Source of the DNA: Edaphosphingomonas laterariae
Lineage (GTDB): Bacteria; Pseudomonadota; Alphaproteobacteria; Sphingomonadales; Sphingomonadaceae
Reading direction: 5' to 3'
Assembly (NCBI RefSeq): GCF_900188165.1
Contig: NZ_FZOS01000009.1
Span: 62,001-126,000 of the forward strand
Length of the DNA stretch: 64,000 bases
Position 1 is the stretch's first letter. Each line of letters opens with the position of its first letter. Positions 55,741-64,000 of the stretch are shown piece after piece. Under the pieces are notes generated by a model. It made no database searches and was not told the origin of the DNA. It saw only the letters and a program-made list of their open reading frames with translations. The translations under genes were made by a program, and so were the position numbers.

Positions 55741-56289
55741 TCAGGCGGCCGACTTGGCCTTGTCCGCCTTATAGGCCTCGATCGCTTCGAGGATGATCTG
55801 CTTGGCTTCGGCGGCATCGCCCCAGGCGCCGATCCGCACCCACTTGTTGGATTCGAGATCCTTATAGTGGGTGAAGAAATGCTCGATCTGCTGCATCACG
55901 ATCGCGGGCAGATGCTCGCGCTCGTCCACCTTCTCATAATAAGGGAAGGTCGCGTCCACCGGCACGGTCAGCAGCTTCTCGTCGCCGCCCGCTTCGTCTT
56001 CCAGCTTCAGCACGGCGATCGGGCGCACGCGCACCACGCTGCCGGGGATGAAGGGCGAACGCGCGATCACCAGCGCGTCGAGCGGATCGCCATCGGGCGA
56101 AAGCGTGTGCGGCACGAAGCCGTAATTGGCCGGATAGCGCATCGGCGTGTGCAGGATGCGATCGACGAACAGCGCGCCCGACTTCTTGTCGAACTCGTAC
56201 TTCACCGGTTCGCCGCCAACGGGCACCTCGATGATGACGTTCAGGCTCTCGGGCGGATTATCGCCCGTCGGAATCAGTTCGATGTTCAT
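55741..56289 (-). CDS. ppa: inorganic pyrophosphatase (family I)
   Basis: This cytosolic enzyme hydrolyses pyrophosphate to drive biosynthesis. The 182 aa protein has VPVGGEPVKYEFDKKSGALFVDR, YPANYGFVPHTLSPDGDPLDALV with the family's three catalytic Asp residues (DGDPLD), and KWVRIGAWG. ATG 56289 (MNIELIPTGDN) is the usual start; a longer frame to 56325 adds an atypical basic peptide. It is divergent from hisS. Confidence 0.96.
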   Translation of the reverse strand: MNIELIPTGDNPPESLNVIIEVPVGGEPVKYEFDKKSGALFVDRILHTPMRYPANYGFVPHTLSPDGDPLDALVIARSPFIPGSVVRVRPIAVLKLEDEAGGDEKLLTVPVDATFPYYEKVDEREHLPAIVMQQIEHFFTHYKDLESNKWVRIGAWGDAAEAKQIILEAIEAYKADKAKSAA

Positions 56290-56376
56290 GGTGCGGCGCA
56301 ATAGTCCCCCTTTGTGACGGGTCAAGCCGCATCGACCGCTTTTTTCCGGCCACGAGTTGTTCTAGGGCCGCGGCCC

Positions 56377-57624
56377 ATGACCAAGATCGTCACGCCCCAG
56401 GCCATTCGCGGCACCCAGGACATGCTGGGTGAGGATGTTCAGCGCTTCGCCAAGGTGGTCGAAACATTCGATAAGGTGCGCCGCCTCTACGGCTTCGGCC
56501 GGGTCGAGGTGCCCGTGTTCGAAGCGACGGCGGTGTTTGCGCGCTCGCTCGGCGAAACCACCGACGTGGTGTCGAAGGAAATGTATTCCTTCGAGGATCG
56601 CGGCGGCGATTCGCTGACGCTCCGGCCGGAATTCACCGCCGGCATCTCGCGCGCCTTCCTCACCAATGGCTGGCAACAGCATGCCCCGCTCAAGGTGGCG
56701 ACGCACGGCCCGCTATTCCGTTATGAACGGCCGCAAAAGGGGCGTTTCCGCCAGTTCCACCAGCTCGATGCCGAAGTGATCGGCGCGGCGGAGCCCGCGG
56801 CGGATGTCGAACTGCTGGTCTTCGCCGATCAGTTGCTGCGCGAACTGGGCGTGGCCGACGGCGTCACGCTGACCCTCAACACGCTGGGCGATGCCGAAAC
56901 GCGCGAAGCGTGGCGGACGGCGCTGGTGAAGCATTTCGAGGCGCATCGCGATGCGCTGTCCGAGGAAAGCGTCGAGCGGCTGGCCAAGAATCCGCTGCGC
57001 ATCCTCGATTCGAAGGACAAGCGCGATCGCCCGGTGGCCGATGCCGCGCCGGTGATCGACGATTATCTGTCGGCCGAAGCCGGCGCCTTCTTCGATGCCG
57101 TGCAAAAGGGCCTGCAGGCGGCCGGCGTACCCTATGTCCGCAACGGCGCGCTGGTGCGCGGGCTCGATTATTACCGCCACACCGCGTTCGAATTCATCAC
57201 CGATCGGCTGGGCGCGCAGGGCACCGTGCTCGGCGGCGGCCGCTATGACGGGCTGATCGAGGCGCTGGGCGGCCAGCCCACCCCCGCGGTCGGCTGGGCG
57301 GCGGGAATCGAGCGGCTGGCGATGCTGATTGATGCACCGGCTGCCGAAACGATCGCGGTCGCGGTCGTGCCGATGGGCGCCGCCGCCGAACTGGCTGCCA
57401 CCGGCATCATCGCCGATCTGCGCCGCGCCGGCATCGCCTGCGACATGGCCTTCAAGGGCAATATGAAGAAGCGGATGCAGAAGGCCGATGCCAGGGGCGC
57501 CCGCTTCGCGGTCATCATCGGCGATGACGAGCTCGCCCGGGGCGAGGTCGCGCTCAAGAATCTCGTCGATGGCACGCAGCAGAATGTCGCGATCCCTGCC
57601 CTCGCGCAGGCGCTGGCCGGCTGA
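56377..57624 (+). CDS. hisS: histidyl-tRNA synthetase
   Basis: A 415 aa class II synthetase. Motif 1 region [26 protein letters not shown], motif 2 [16 protein letters not shown], the histidine-specific [15 protein letters not shown] and motif 3 [13 protein letters not shown] are present. The C-terminal anticodon domain ends the chain. It begins [16 protein letters not shown] at ATG 56377. Its stop overlaps the prfA start (TGATG), so hisS, prfA and prmC form one translation-related unit. Confidence 0.97.
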   Translation: MTKIVTPQAIRGTQDMLGEDVQRFAKVVETFDKVRRLYGFGRVEVPVFEATAVFARSLGETTDVVSKEMYSFEDRGGDSLTLRPEFTAGISRAFLTNGWQQHAPLKVATHGPLFRYERPQKGRFRQFHQLDAEVIGAAEPAADVELLVFADQLLRELGVADGVTLTLNTLGDAETREAWRTALVKHFEAHRDALSEESVERLAKNPLRILDSKDKRDRPVADAAPVIDDYLSAEAGAFFDAVQKGLQAAGVPYVRNGALVRGLDYYRHTAFEFITDRLGAQGTVLGGGRYDGLIEALGGQPTPAVGWAAGIERLAMLIDAPAAETIAVAVVPMGAAAELAATGIIADLRRAGIACDMAFKGNMKKRMQKADARGARFAVIIGDDELARGEVALKNLVDGTQQNVAIPALAQALAG

Positions 57625-58709
57625 TGGTTTCCATCCCCCCCGCGCGGATCGCGCAGATCGAGGCCCGGCGCGATGAATTGCAGGCGATGATGGCGCGCGG
57701 CGATCTCACCGCCGATCGCTTCGTCGCCGTGTCCAAGGAATATGCCGAGCTGGAGCCGGTGGCGGCAGCGGCGGGCGAAGTGCGCCGGCTGCGGGCCGAA
57801 CTCGCCAATCTCCAGCACATGATGGCGGACCCGGACGCCGATGCCGAGATTCGCGAGATGGCCGAGGAGGAATCGGCAGCGATCCGCGAACGGCTGCCCG
57901 ATGCCGAACGCTCGCTGGCCGTCAGCCTGCTGCCGCGCGACGCGGCGGACGAACGCGCGGCGATGCTCGAAATCCGCGCCGGCACCGGCGGCGACGAAGC
58001 GGCCTTGTTCGCGGGCGATCTGTTCCGCATGTACCAGCGTTATGCCGAGGATCGCGGCTGGAAGGTGGAACTGATCTCCGCCAATGCGGCCGAACTGGGC
58101 GGCTATAAGGAAGTCGTCGCCTCGGTCACCGGCGCGGGCGTGTTCGCCCGGCTGAAGTTCGAAAGCGGGGTCCACCGCGTCCAGCGCGTGCCGGCCACCG
58201 AAAGCGGCGGGCGCATCCACACCTCGGCCGCGACGGTGGCGGTGCTGCCCGAGGCCGAGGAGGTCGACGTCCAGATCGACGACAAGGATCTGCGTATCGA
58301 CGTCTATCGCTCGTCGGGGCCCGGCGGCCAGTCGGTCAACACCACCGACAGCGCGGTCCGCATCACCCACCTTCCGACCGGCCTCGTCGTCATCCAGCAG
58401 GACGAAAAGTCGCAGCACAAGAACAAGGCGAAGGCCCTCAAGGTGCTCCGCACCCGGCTCTACGAGCAGGAGCGCGAACGGCTGGCGAGCGCGCGGGCGG
58501 GCGAACGCAAGGCGATGGTCGGTTCGGGCGATCGCTCCGAACGGATCCGCACCTATAATTTCCCGCAAGGCCGCGTCACCGACCACCGGATCAACCTGAC
58601 GCTCCACCGCCTGTCGGAAATTCTGGAAGGGCCGGGGCTGGACGAACTGATCTCCGCGCTGATCGCCGAGGACGAAGCCGCGCGGCTGGCCAATCTGGAT
58701 GCCGCCTGA
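57624..58709 (+). CDS. prfA: peptide chain release factor 1
   Basis: RF1 ends translation at UAA and UAG. The 361 aa protein has the GGQ motif in [17 protein letters not shown], whose Gln is methylated by PrmC, and the codon-recognition tripeptide PAT in [11 protein letters not shown], which marks it as RF1 rather than RF2. Length is normal. It overlaps hisS by one base and prmC by 11 bp. Confidence 0.97.
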   Translation: MVSIPPARIAQIEARRDELQAMMARGDLTADRFVAVSKEYAELEPVAAAAGEVRRLRAELANLQHMMADPDADAEIREMAEEESAAIRERLPDAERSLAVSLLPRDAADERAAMLEIRAGTGGDEAALFAGDLFRMYQRYAEDRGWKVELISANAAELGGYKEVVASVTGAGVFARLKFESGVHRVQRVPATESGGRIHTSAATVAVLPEAEEVDVQIDDKDLRIDVYRSSGPGGQSVNTTDSAVRITHLPTGLVVIQQDEKSQHKNKAKALKVLRTRLYEQERERLASARAGERKAMVGSGDRSERIRTYNFPQGRVTDHRINLTLHRLSEILEGPGLDELISALIAEDEAARLANLDAA

Positions 58710-59523
58710 AACCGCCCGCCAGGCGATCACGGCCGCATCCGCGCGCCTTTCCGCCAGCGATACGCCCCGGCTCGATGCCGAGCTGCTGATGGCGCATGCG
58801 CTGGGGCTGACCCGCGAAGCGATGCTGCTCTGCCATCTCGATGCGCCGGCACCCGCCGCCTTCGCCGCGCTGGCGGATCGGCGCGCGCGCGGTGAGCCCG
58901 TCGCCTATCTCACCGGCCGGCGCGCCTTCTGGACGATCGAACTGGCGGTCGGCCCCGGCGCCCTGATTCCCCGCCCCGACAGCGAGACGCTGATCGAGGC
59001 CGCCGTCGAACATTTCGGCCGTCAGGGCCCGGCCAGCATCATCGATCTCGGCACCGGGCCGGGCACCCTGCTGCTCGCCGCACTCGCCGAATGGCCGGCG
59101 GCCACCGGGCTCGGCGTCGACGCGTCGGAAGCCGCGCTCGGCTTTGCCCGGCAGAACGCCCATGATCTCGGCATGGATGGCCGCGCCCGCTTCCAGCCCG
59201 GCGATTGGGCGAACGGGATCGACGCGCGCTTCGATCTCGTCCTGTGCAACCCGCCTTATGTCGAAACCGATGCCGCCCTGGCCCGCGATGTGGTTGATCA
59301 TGAACCGCATTCCGCCTTGTTCGCGGGTGCCGAAGGGCTCGACGATTATCGCCGGATCACGCCGATGCTCGGCCGGCTCATCGCCCCCGGCGGGCTGGCC
59401 GCGATCGAGATCGGCCACCTTCAGGCCCTGGCCGTCACCGCGCTGTTCACCGCGCAGGGCTTGCGCTGTTCGGTGCGGCAGGATCTCGCCGGGCGCGATC
59501 GTTGCATTCTCGTCCACGGCTGA
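58699..59523 (+). CDS. prmC: release factor glutamine methyltransferase PrmC
   Basis: PrmC methylates the Gln of the release-factor GGQ motif. The 274 aa protein has an N-terminal helical domain, the AdoMet loop [20 protein letters not shown] and the catalytic NPPY tetrapeptide in [23 protein letters not shown], the usual PrmC block, is also present. It overlaps prfA by 11 bp, the standard arrangement. Confidence 0.96.
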   Translation: MPPETARQAITAASARLSASDTPRLDAELLMAHALGLTREAMLLCHLDAPAPAAFAALADRRARGEPVAYLTGRRAFWTIELAVGPGALIPRPDSETLIEAAVEHFGRQGPASIIDLGTGPGTLLLAALAEWPAATGLGVDASEAALGFARQNAHDLGMDGRARFQPGDWANGIDARFDLVLCNPPYVETDAALARDVVDHEPHSALFAGAEGLDDYRRITPMLGRLIAPGGLAAIEIGHLQALAVTALFTAQGLRCSVRQDLAGRDRCILVHG

Positions 59524-59821
59524 CGGCGGATCGTCGCACCGCACATATTTTCCCTTGGAATCGGCTGCCCAAGCCACTACATCGGGCATCAGGACTGGGG
59601 GCTTCGTGAAGCATTAGGCTGTAAGAACCCCCGCCGACCCCCGATGGCTTTGCCGTGTTGTCCGCTGATGCGGCGCCGGTTTTGCGATAGGCGGTTGCAC
59701 GCCGCGTGCGGCGTTGCGGCTGGCCTGCCGTGCCCTTCGAGGGCGGAAATCCGAAAGGTCCGGGGCGGGCCCGGATTGGGAGTGGCGACGAACGACCACC
59801 AGTGACGAAGGCAGCGAAACG
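59524..59821 (+). promoter_or_regulatory. 298-bp gap: structured leader of the DUF4167 gene
   Basis: No convincing gene lies here. Several hairpins can form: GCTTC-gt-GAAGC near 59603; GCACG-ccg-CGTGC near 59697; CCGGG-N5-CCCGG at 59760-59774 inside AATCCG/CGGATT (59748-59753 and 59772-59777). A frame open from 59714 to the DUF4167 gene exists, but its extra 36 codons are atypical. The region probably holds a promoter and a long structured 5' leader; I could not match it to a known RNA. Confidence 0.4.
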
Positions 59822-60583
59822 TTGATCAACAATCGTCAGAACGGCCGCCGCCGTGGACGCGGTGGCGCGCCCCGGCAGGGCGGCAACAACCAGGGCGGCA
59901 ACCGGATCGATAATCGCGCGCGGGGCAATGCCGCCCAGCTGCTCGAGAAATACAAGACGCTCGCGCGTGACGCCCAGACCCAGGGCGATCGGGTCATGAC
60001 CGAATATTATCTGCAGTTCGCGGACCATTATTTCCGCGTGCTGGCGGAAAGCCGGCCGCGCGTCGACGAACAGCAGCAACAGCAGCGTCGCGATCGCTAT
60101 GAAAATGGTGATTTCGAGGATGATGGCGACGAAGCGGAAGCCGCCGGCGCCACCGACCGCGACGATGATCGCCAGCAAGGCGAGACCGGCGAACGCAATT
60201 TCCGCGACCGTCGGGATCAGGATCGGCGCGATCAGGACCGCCGCGATCAGCGCGCCCCGCGTGAAGATCGTGGACCGCGCGAAGATCGCCGCCCGCGCGA
60301 ATTCCGCCAGCCGCGCGATGAAGCGCCGGTCGAGGCGGTGGAGGCTCCCGTCGCCGCTGCCGAAACCGCGCCCGAGCCGGCTGCGGAAGAAGCGCCGCGT
60401 CGCCGTGGCCGTCCGCGCCGCGCACCCGAAGGCGAAGCGGTCGAACGGATCGAGGTCGATCGCCTGCCCCCGTCGCTGGCCGGTGAAGCCGCCAATGACG
60501 AAAATGGCGAAGCCGCTGCCGAGGAAAAGCCCAAGCGTCGCACCCGCCGCCCGCGTGGCGATGCGGCGACCGCCGAAGCCTGA
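59822..60583 (+). CDS. DUF4167 protein, Arg/Gly- and Asp-rich, probable RNA-binding
   Basis: A 253 aa protein from TTG 59822. The first ~75 residues are the DUF4167 domain: an RG-rich start (NNRQNGRRRGRGG), then GNAAQLLEKYKTLARDAQ and DRVMTEYYLQFADHYFRV. The rest is low complexity, with repeated DRRDQ units, PRED units, an Ala/Glu/Pro linker and a basic tail. RGG-rich proteins usually bind RNA. The position after prfA-prmC is conserved in alphaproteobacteria. An intrinsic terminator follows. Confidence 0.82.
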   Translation: MINNRQNGRRRGRGGAPRQGGNNQGGNRIDNRARGNAAQLLEKYKTLARDAQTQGDRVMTEYYLQFADHYFRVLAESRPRVDEQQQQQRRDRYENGDFEDDGDEAEAAGATDRDDDRQQGETGERNFRDRRDQDRRDQDRRDQRAPREDRGPREDRRPREFRQPRDEAPVEAVEAPVAAAETAPEPAAEEAPRRRGRPRRAPEGEAVERIEVDRLPPSLAGEAANDENGEAAAEEKPKRRTRRPRGDAATAEA

Positions 60584-60607
60584 TTCCGGCATCAGCCTGA
60601 ACGGAAC

Positions 60608-60639
60608 AGCCCGCCCTCCCCTCGGATGGCGGGCTTTTT
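60608..60639 (+). terminator. intrinsic terminator after the DUF4167 gene
   Basis: AGCCCGCC (60608-60615), a 12-nt loop and GGCGGGCT (60628-60635) form a perfect 8-bp stem followed by a T-run. It ends transcription of the prmC/DUF4167 side just before the convergent Nudix gene. Confidence 0.92.
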
Positions 60640-60643
60640 CGTG

Positions 60644-61414
60644 TCAGCCGCGCAATTCGTTGGCCAGCGGCGATGCGGTGACGGGATAGCCCAGGTCCGC
60701 CCGGATGCAGAGGAACTTCTCGCCATCGCGGTCCTCCACCCACGGGGTCACCGGCTCGATCGCGAATTGAGCGGCATGGGCACGGGCTTCACCGAAATCG
60801 GCGAACAAGGCCAGCCGCTCAAGATTGCGGCGCGTCGGGAAGATCACGCGAAAACGCCCCTCGGCCGCCCCGTCCAGCGCCTCGCCAGCGCCGATCCACA
60901 GGGCATGCACGCTCTCACCGCCATCGGCGTCGGGTTCGGCGTCCGCCGGTGCCACCGCCAGATAGAAGCGCGTGTCGAAAAGGCGCGTTTCCTTGAAATT
61001 GGGTCGCCAGCGCGCGAACGGCACCAGCGCGTCCAGATCGATGGTCCAGCCGCCGGCGGCCAGCAGCGCGCCCAGATCGCCCCCCTCGGCCAGCGCCTCG
61101 CGGATCGCGGCGGTCGCGGCATGATCGGGCGGCGGGACGATCCCGATCGCGATGCCCACTTCCTCGATCGATTCGCGAATCGCCGCGATCCGCGCGGCGG
61201 CGTCATCCGGCACGCTTGCGCCGACCACGGCTTCGTTCGCGGCCAGCGCCTCGTCACCGGGATCGATGCGGCCGCCGGGGAATACCAGCGCACCCGCAGC
61301 AAAGGCCATCGTGCCTGCCCGCTCGATCATCAGCAGTTCGGGCGGCGCCTTGTCGCGCGGGCGCATCATCACCAGCGTCGCCGCCGGAATCGCCGGTGCC
61401 ATTTCCTCGCTCAC
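60644..61414 (-). CDS. Nudix hydrolase (NUDT19-like)
   Basis: A 256 aa Nudix-fold protein. The Nudix box is split by a long insertion: FPGGRIDPGDEA comes first and RESIEEVGIAIG, holding the REx2EExG core, about 35 residues later. This is the layout of NUDT19/CoA-diphosphatase-like members rather than MutT. The substrate may be CoA or acyl-CoA esters, but this is not certain. Its start overlaps the tetR stop by 4 bp, so it is coupled to the regulator. Confidence 0.83.
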   Translation of the reverse strand: MSEEMAPAIPAATLVMMRPRDKAPPELLMIERAGTMAFAAGALVFPGGRIDPGDEALAANEAVVGASVPDDAAARIAAIRESIEEVGIAIGIVPPPDHAATAAIREALAEGGDLGALLAAGGWTIDLDALVPFARWRPNFKETRLFDTRFYLAVAPADAEPDADGGESVHALWIGAGEALDGAAEGRFRVIFPTRRNLERLALFADFGEARAHAAQFAIEPVTPWVEDRDGEKFLCIRADLGYPVTASPLANELRG

Positions 61415-62067
61415 GTCGTCTCCGCACCCTCGATCTTGTAAAAGCTGGTGAACAGCGCCGTCGCCTCCGCGACCAGCCGTTCGGGCGGGGGCTGGGTCGC
61501 ATCCGCCAGCTCGCCGAAAATCGCGCGGTTCTGGGCGCGATGAACCGTCAGGCCGAAAAAGAGGTGCACCGCCAGCATCGGATCGGGAATAACCGCGCGG
61601 CCGCTGGCATTCCAGTCCGCAAACAATTCGGCGATCCGCTCGACCGAGGGGACGTGCGAAGCCTTGAAGATCGCTTCTGCAAAGCCCGGATCGCGCAGCG
61701 TTTCGCCCATCACGACGCGGATCATGCCCACCGTTTCGGGTTCGGAGAAATTCTCGATCAGGATCTCGGCGACGCCCTTCAGCATCTCGGCCGGCACCCC
61801 GCCGCGCGCGATCAGCGCGTCGATCTGCTCATGCGTGCCGAAACGCTTGTTGGCGACGATCGCGCCCAGCAACCCCGCCTTGTTTTCAAACAGTTCGTAG
61901 AGCGTGGCGAGCGACCCGCCCGATCGCTTGACGATCTCGGACAGGCTGACGGCATCATAGCCCCGCTCCACGAACAATTCGCGGGCGGCATTGAGCATCG
62001 CCAGCCGGCGGCGTTCGCGCCGGTCGGGTTCGTCCTTTTTTTCGGACGACGTTGTGGAACCGCGCAT
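61411..62067 (-). CDS. TetR/AcrR-family transcriptional regulator
   Basis: This 218 aa repressor has an N-terminal helix-turn-helix (RELFVERGYDAVSLSEIVKR, then GSLATLYELFENKAGLL) and a helical ligand domain resembling TetR C-terminal groups in AcrR-like regulators. It is divergent from an RND efflux operon; the 155-bp gap contains an 18-bp inverted repeat and a promoter for this gene (TTGTGA-N18-TACACT on the minus strand). It probably represses the pump and itself until an inducer binds. Confidence 0.92.
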   Translation of the reverse strand: MRGSTTSSEKKDEPDRRERRRLAMLNAARELFVERGYDAVSLSEIVKRSGGSLATLYELFENKAGLLGAIVANKRFGTHEQIDALIARGGVPAEMLKGVAEILIENFSEPETVGMIRVVMGETLRDPGFAEAIFKASHVPSVERIAELFADWNASGRAVIPDPMLAVHLFFGLTVHRAQNRAIFGELADATQPPPERLVAEATALFTSFYKIEGAETT

Positions 62068-62112
62068 TTTCCTCTCACGTTGTGCGCTGCGTCATCGATC
62101 GCTTGACGCGTA

Positions 62113-62130
62113 GTGTAGCCTACATTACAC
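62113..62130. promoter_or_regulatory. candidate TetR operator GTGTA-N8-TACAC in the divergent promoter
   Basis: The inverted repeat GTGTA (62113-62117) and TACAC (62126-62130) contains an inner repeat TGTAG-C-CTACA (62114-62124). It overlaps the -10 region of the tetR promoter and lies just after a TTGACG box (62103-62108) for the efflux genes, the usual arrangement for a repressor of both. Confidence 0.72.
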
Positions 62131-62222
62131 AAAATTCACAAGCGCAATCGACTCTCCGGGTCGTTTGCGCAACGATGTATTCGGCCGGTCTCCCGATCGG
62201 CCAGGCTTGCAAGGGAGCGTTG

Positions 62223-63428
62223 GTGCGCATGCGCGCTGTCATTGGGGAAACGCCGCGGCGCCTCGCCGCTTTGGCGGGGCTTGTCCTTCTTTCCGCCTGC
62301 GGTGGTCAGCCGCAACAGACACCACCGCCGCCCGCGGTCGACATCATCACCGTCGCGCCCAGTGCCGTGACCAACGTGATCGAGCTGCCCGGCCGCGTCC
62401 AGGCGGTCCGCACGGCCGAGGTCCGCGCCCGCGTCGACGGCATCGTCGAACGCCGCCTGTATGAAGAAGGCACCGATGTCGGCGCCAACCAGCCGCTGTT
62501 CCGCATCGATCCGCGCCAGAATCAGGCGTCGTACAACAGCGCTGCGGCCGCCCTTGCCCGTGCCGAGGCGGGCGCCGCCAATGCCCGCGCCGTCGTCGGC
62601 CGCTATGCGCCGCTGGTCAAGCAGCAGGCGATCAGCAACCAGGAATATGACGCCGCCGTCGCCCAGGCCCGCCAGTTCGAGGCGGATGTCGCCTCGGCCC
62701 GCGCGGCGCTCGATCGCGCCCGGCTCGATCTCAACTACACGCTCGTCACCTCGCCGATCGCCGGCCGCGCCGGCCGCGCGCAGGTGACCGAAGGCGCGCT
62801 GGTCAGCGCCGGATCGGCAACGCTGATGACGACGGTCGAACAGCTCGATCCGGTTTATGTCAATTTCTCGCAGTCGAGCAGCGAACTGCTCCAGGTCCGC
62901 CGCCAGATGTCGACCGGGGCGATCCAGGCGAGCAATCTCGATCGCGTCTCGGTGACGCTGATCCTCGAGGACGGCAGCACCTATGCGCCCGCCGGCCATC
63001 TCGACTTCCTCGACATGGCGGTCGACGAATCGACCGGCACCGTCTCGCTGCGCGCCGAATTCCCCAACCGGCAGCGCATCCTGCTGCCCGGCCAGTTCGT
63101 CCGCGCGCGGGTGGAAGCGGGCATCAACCCCAACGGCATCCTCGTGCCGCAACGCGCCGTGCAGATCAGCCAGCAGGGCGCGGCGGTGGTCATCGTCGGG
63201 CCGAACAACATCGCAACCGCGCGGCCGATCAAGGTCGGCAATCTCCAGGGCAATTCGTGGGTGGTGACCGAAGGGCTGAAGACCGGCGATCGCGTGATCG
63301 TCAACGGCCTGCAGAAGGTGCGCCCCGGCCAGCCGGTGACGATCAGTCCGCCCGCCGGCCAGGCCGCCGGCCAGCCGGGCACCAAGCCGGGCGCCAAGCC
63401 CGCCACCGCTCCCGCCACGGGGCGCTGA
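62223..63428 (+). CDS. RND efflux periplasmic adaptor lipoprotein (AcrA-like)
   Basis: A 401 aa adaptor from GTG 62223, 5 nt after AAGGGAG; ATG 62229 is the alternative. It has a lipoprotein signal (LAGLVLLSACGG), so it is tethered to the inner membrane by a lipid. The lipoyl halves (AEVRARVDGIVERRLYEEGT and LVTSPIAGRAGRAQVTEG), a helical hairpin and a Pro/Ala/Lys-rich C-terminal tail follow. It is closer to AcrA/MexA than the adaptor at 33184. The permease gene starts 4 bp downstream. Confidence 0.93.
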   Translation: MRMRAVIGETPRRLAALAGLVLLSACGGQPQQTPPPPAVDIITVAPSAVTNVIELPGRVQAVRTAEVRARVDGIVERRLYEEGTDVGANQPLFRIDPRQNQASYNSAAAALARAEAGAANARAVVGRYAPLVKQQAISNQEYDAAVAQARQFEADVASARAALDRARLDLNYTLVTSPIAGRAGRAQVTEGALVSAGSATLMTTVEQLDPVYVNFSQSSSELLQVRRQMSTGAIQASNLDRVSVTLILEDGSTYAPAGHLDFLDMAVDESTGTVSLRAEFPNRQRILLPGQFVRARVEAGINPNGILVPQRAVQISQQGAAVVIVGPNNIATARPIKVGNLQGNSWVVTEGLKTGDRVIVNGLQKVRPGQPVTISPPAGQAAGQPGTKPGAKPATAPATGR

Positions 63429-63432
63429 TCCG

Positions 63433-64000
63433 ATGTTCGCCCGTTTCTTCATCGATCGCCCGATCTTCGCCTGGGTGATCGCGCTGGGCATCGCGCTCGC
63501 CGGTATCATGGCGCTGCGCGGCCTGCCGATCGAACAATATCCCAGCGTGGCGCCACCGTCGCTGACAGTCAGCGTCACCTATCCCGGCGCCGACGCCCAG
63601 ACGCTCTCCACCAACGTCACCCAGGTGATCGAGCAGGAGCTGAACGGCGTCGAGGGCTTCCTCTACATGCTCTCCAACAGCCAGTCGAACGGCACGGCGA
63701 GCATCACCGTCACCTTCCGCTCGGGCACCGATCTCGACGTCGCGCAGATGGAGGTGAACAACCGCCTCCGCCGCGTCGAACAGCGCCTGCCCGAAGAAGT
63801 CCGCCGCCAGGGCATCCAGGTCAACAAGGCGACCTCGGGCTTCCTGATGATCATGGCGATCTCGTCGAAAAGCGGCGGCACGGACAAGCTCGCGCTCGGC
63901 AACCTCGCCTCGGCCAAGGTGATCGACGAACTGCGCCGCGTGCCGGGCGTCGGCGATCTGCGCCTGCTCGGTTCCGAATATGCGATGCGCGTCTGGCTCG
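63433..64000 (+). CDS. AcrB-like RND efflux permease, N-terminal part (cut by window end)
   Basis: The first 189 codons of an HAE1 RND pump are present and the frame is open to the window end. The start MFARFFIDRPIFAWVIALG, EQYPSVAPPSLTVSVTYPGADA and EVNNRLRRVEQRLPEEVRRQG are hallmarks of AcrB/MexB. The first membrane helix and part of the porter domain are seen. It is the second gene of the TetR-controlled operon; an outer-membrane factor gene may follow outside. Confidence 0.95.
   Translation, partial: MFARFFIDRPIFAWVIALGIALAGIMALRGLPIEQYPSVAPPSLTVSVTYPGADAQTLSTNVTQVIEQELNGVEGFLYMLSNSQSNGTASITVTFRSGTDLDVAQMEVNNRLRRVEQRLPEEVRRQGIQVNKATSGFLMIMAISSKSGGTDKLALGNLASAKVIDELRRVPGVGDLRLLGSEYAMRVWL

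Noticed and set aside
59590-59780. tmRNA, SRP RNA or RNase P RNA in the gap before the DUF4167 gene
   Set aside because: A few resembling stretches (GGGGGCTTCG, GTCCGGGG) exist, but none of the conserved cores of these RNAs is present.

Overview
The window is chromosomal DNA from an alphaproteobacterium, most likely a member of the Sphingomonadaceae. The evidence is a high GC content with strong G/C third-position bias, a sphingan-type phosphoglucomutase/phosphomannomutase (PgmG), the alphaproteobacterial cell-cycle proteins MipZ and SciP, an EcfG-type stress promoter, and several TonB and RND envelope systems. Genes are dense on both strands and almost all gaps are below 200 bp. I see no prophage, insertion sequence, plasmid functions, CRISPR array or recognisable defence island.

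Layout. 1-8 kb: the 3' end of mutS, a TonB gene with a PKHD iron dioxygenase, panC, mipZ coupled to a membrane-anchored J-domain gene, pgmG coupled to a hydrolase, and a second tonB. 9-14 kb: the riboflavin cluster ribD-ribE-ribB-ribH, then glk and a GntR regulator. 14-16 kb: a permease and two exported proteins. 16-26.5 kb: a propionyl-CoA/methylmalonyl-CoA module (scfR/pccR regulator divergent from pccB-mce-crotonase-mcm-bioB-unknown-pccA). 26.5-30 kb: an HPP/CBS membrane protein, tRNA-Leu(GAG), cobU, tRNA-Tyr(GTA) and a DUF445 protein. 30-34.4 kb: an RND efflux pair. 34.5-36.5 kb: two GlsB/YeaQ stress membrane proteins around a SIMPL protein, then sciP. 37-43 kb: mnmA, and the minus-strand run argH-lptM-lysA-galU-siroheme synthase domain, with tlpA divergent. 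43.4-45.3 kb: glnK-amtB behind a sigma-54 promoter. 45-53 kb: recQ, thrS, a GT-C membrane glycosyltransferase and hisN. 53.5-60.6 kb: an AsmA protein, ppa, hisS and prfA-prmC-DUF4167. 60.6-64 kb: a Nudix hydrolase and TetR regulator divergent from an RND efflux operon cut by the window end.

How genes work together. The most coherent module is propionyl-CoA to succinyl-CoA conversion. It holds both carboxylase subunits, epimerase, a single-chain B12 mutase and BioB for the biotin cofactor, with cobU (B12 nucleotide-loop assembly) 1.5 kb further on. The divergent ScfR regulator has TTTGCAAA boxes in the shared promoter. The MeaB-type mutase chaperone is not in the window.

The least explained items are an exported protein of unknown function inside that operon, a crotonase lacking the hydratase glutamates, a dispersed ~106-bp palindromic repeat whose ends serve as stop codons of three neighbouring genes, an apparently ACG-started siroheme synthase gene, and several small ORFs coupled to their neighbours. 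I did not find a clearly new multi-gene system; most of the window is ordinary core chromosome.
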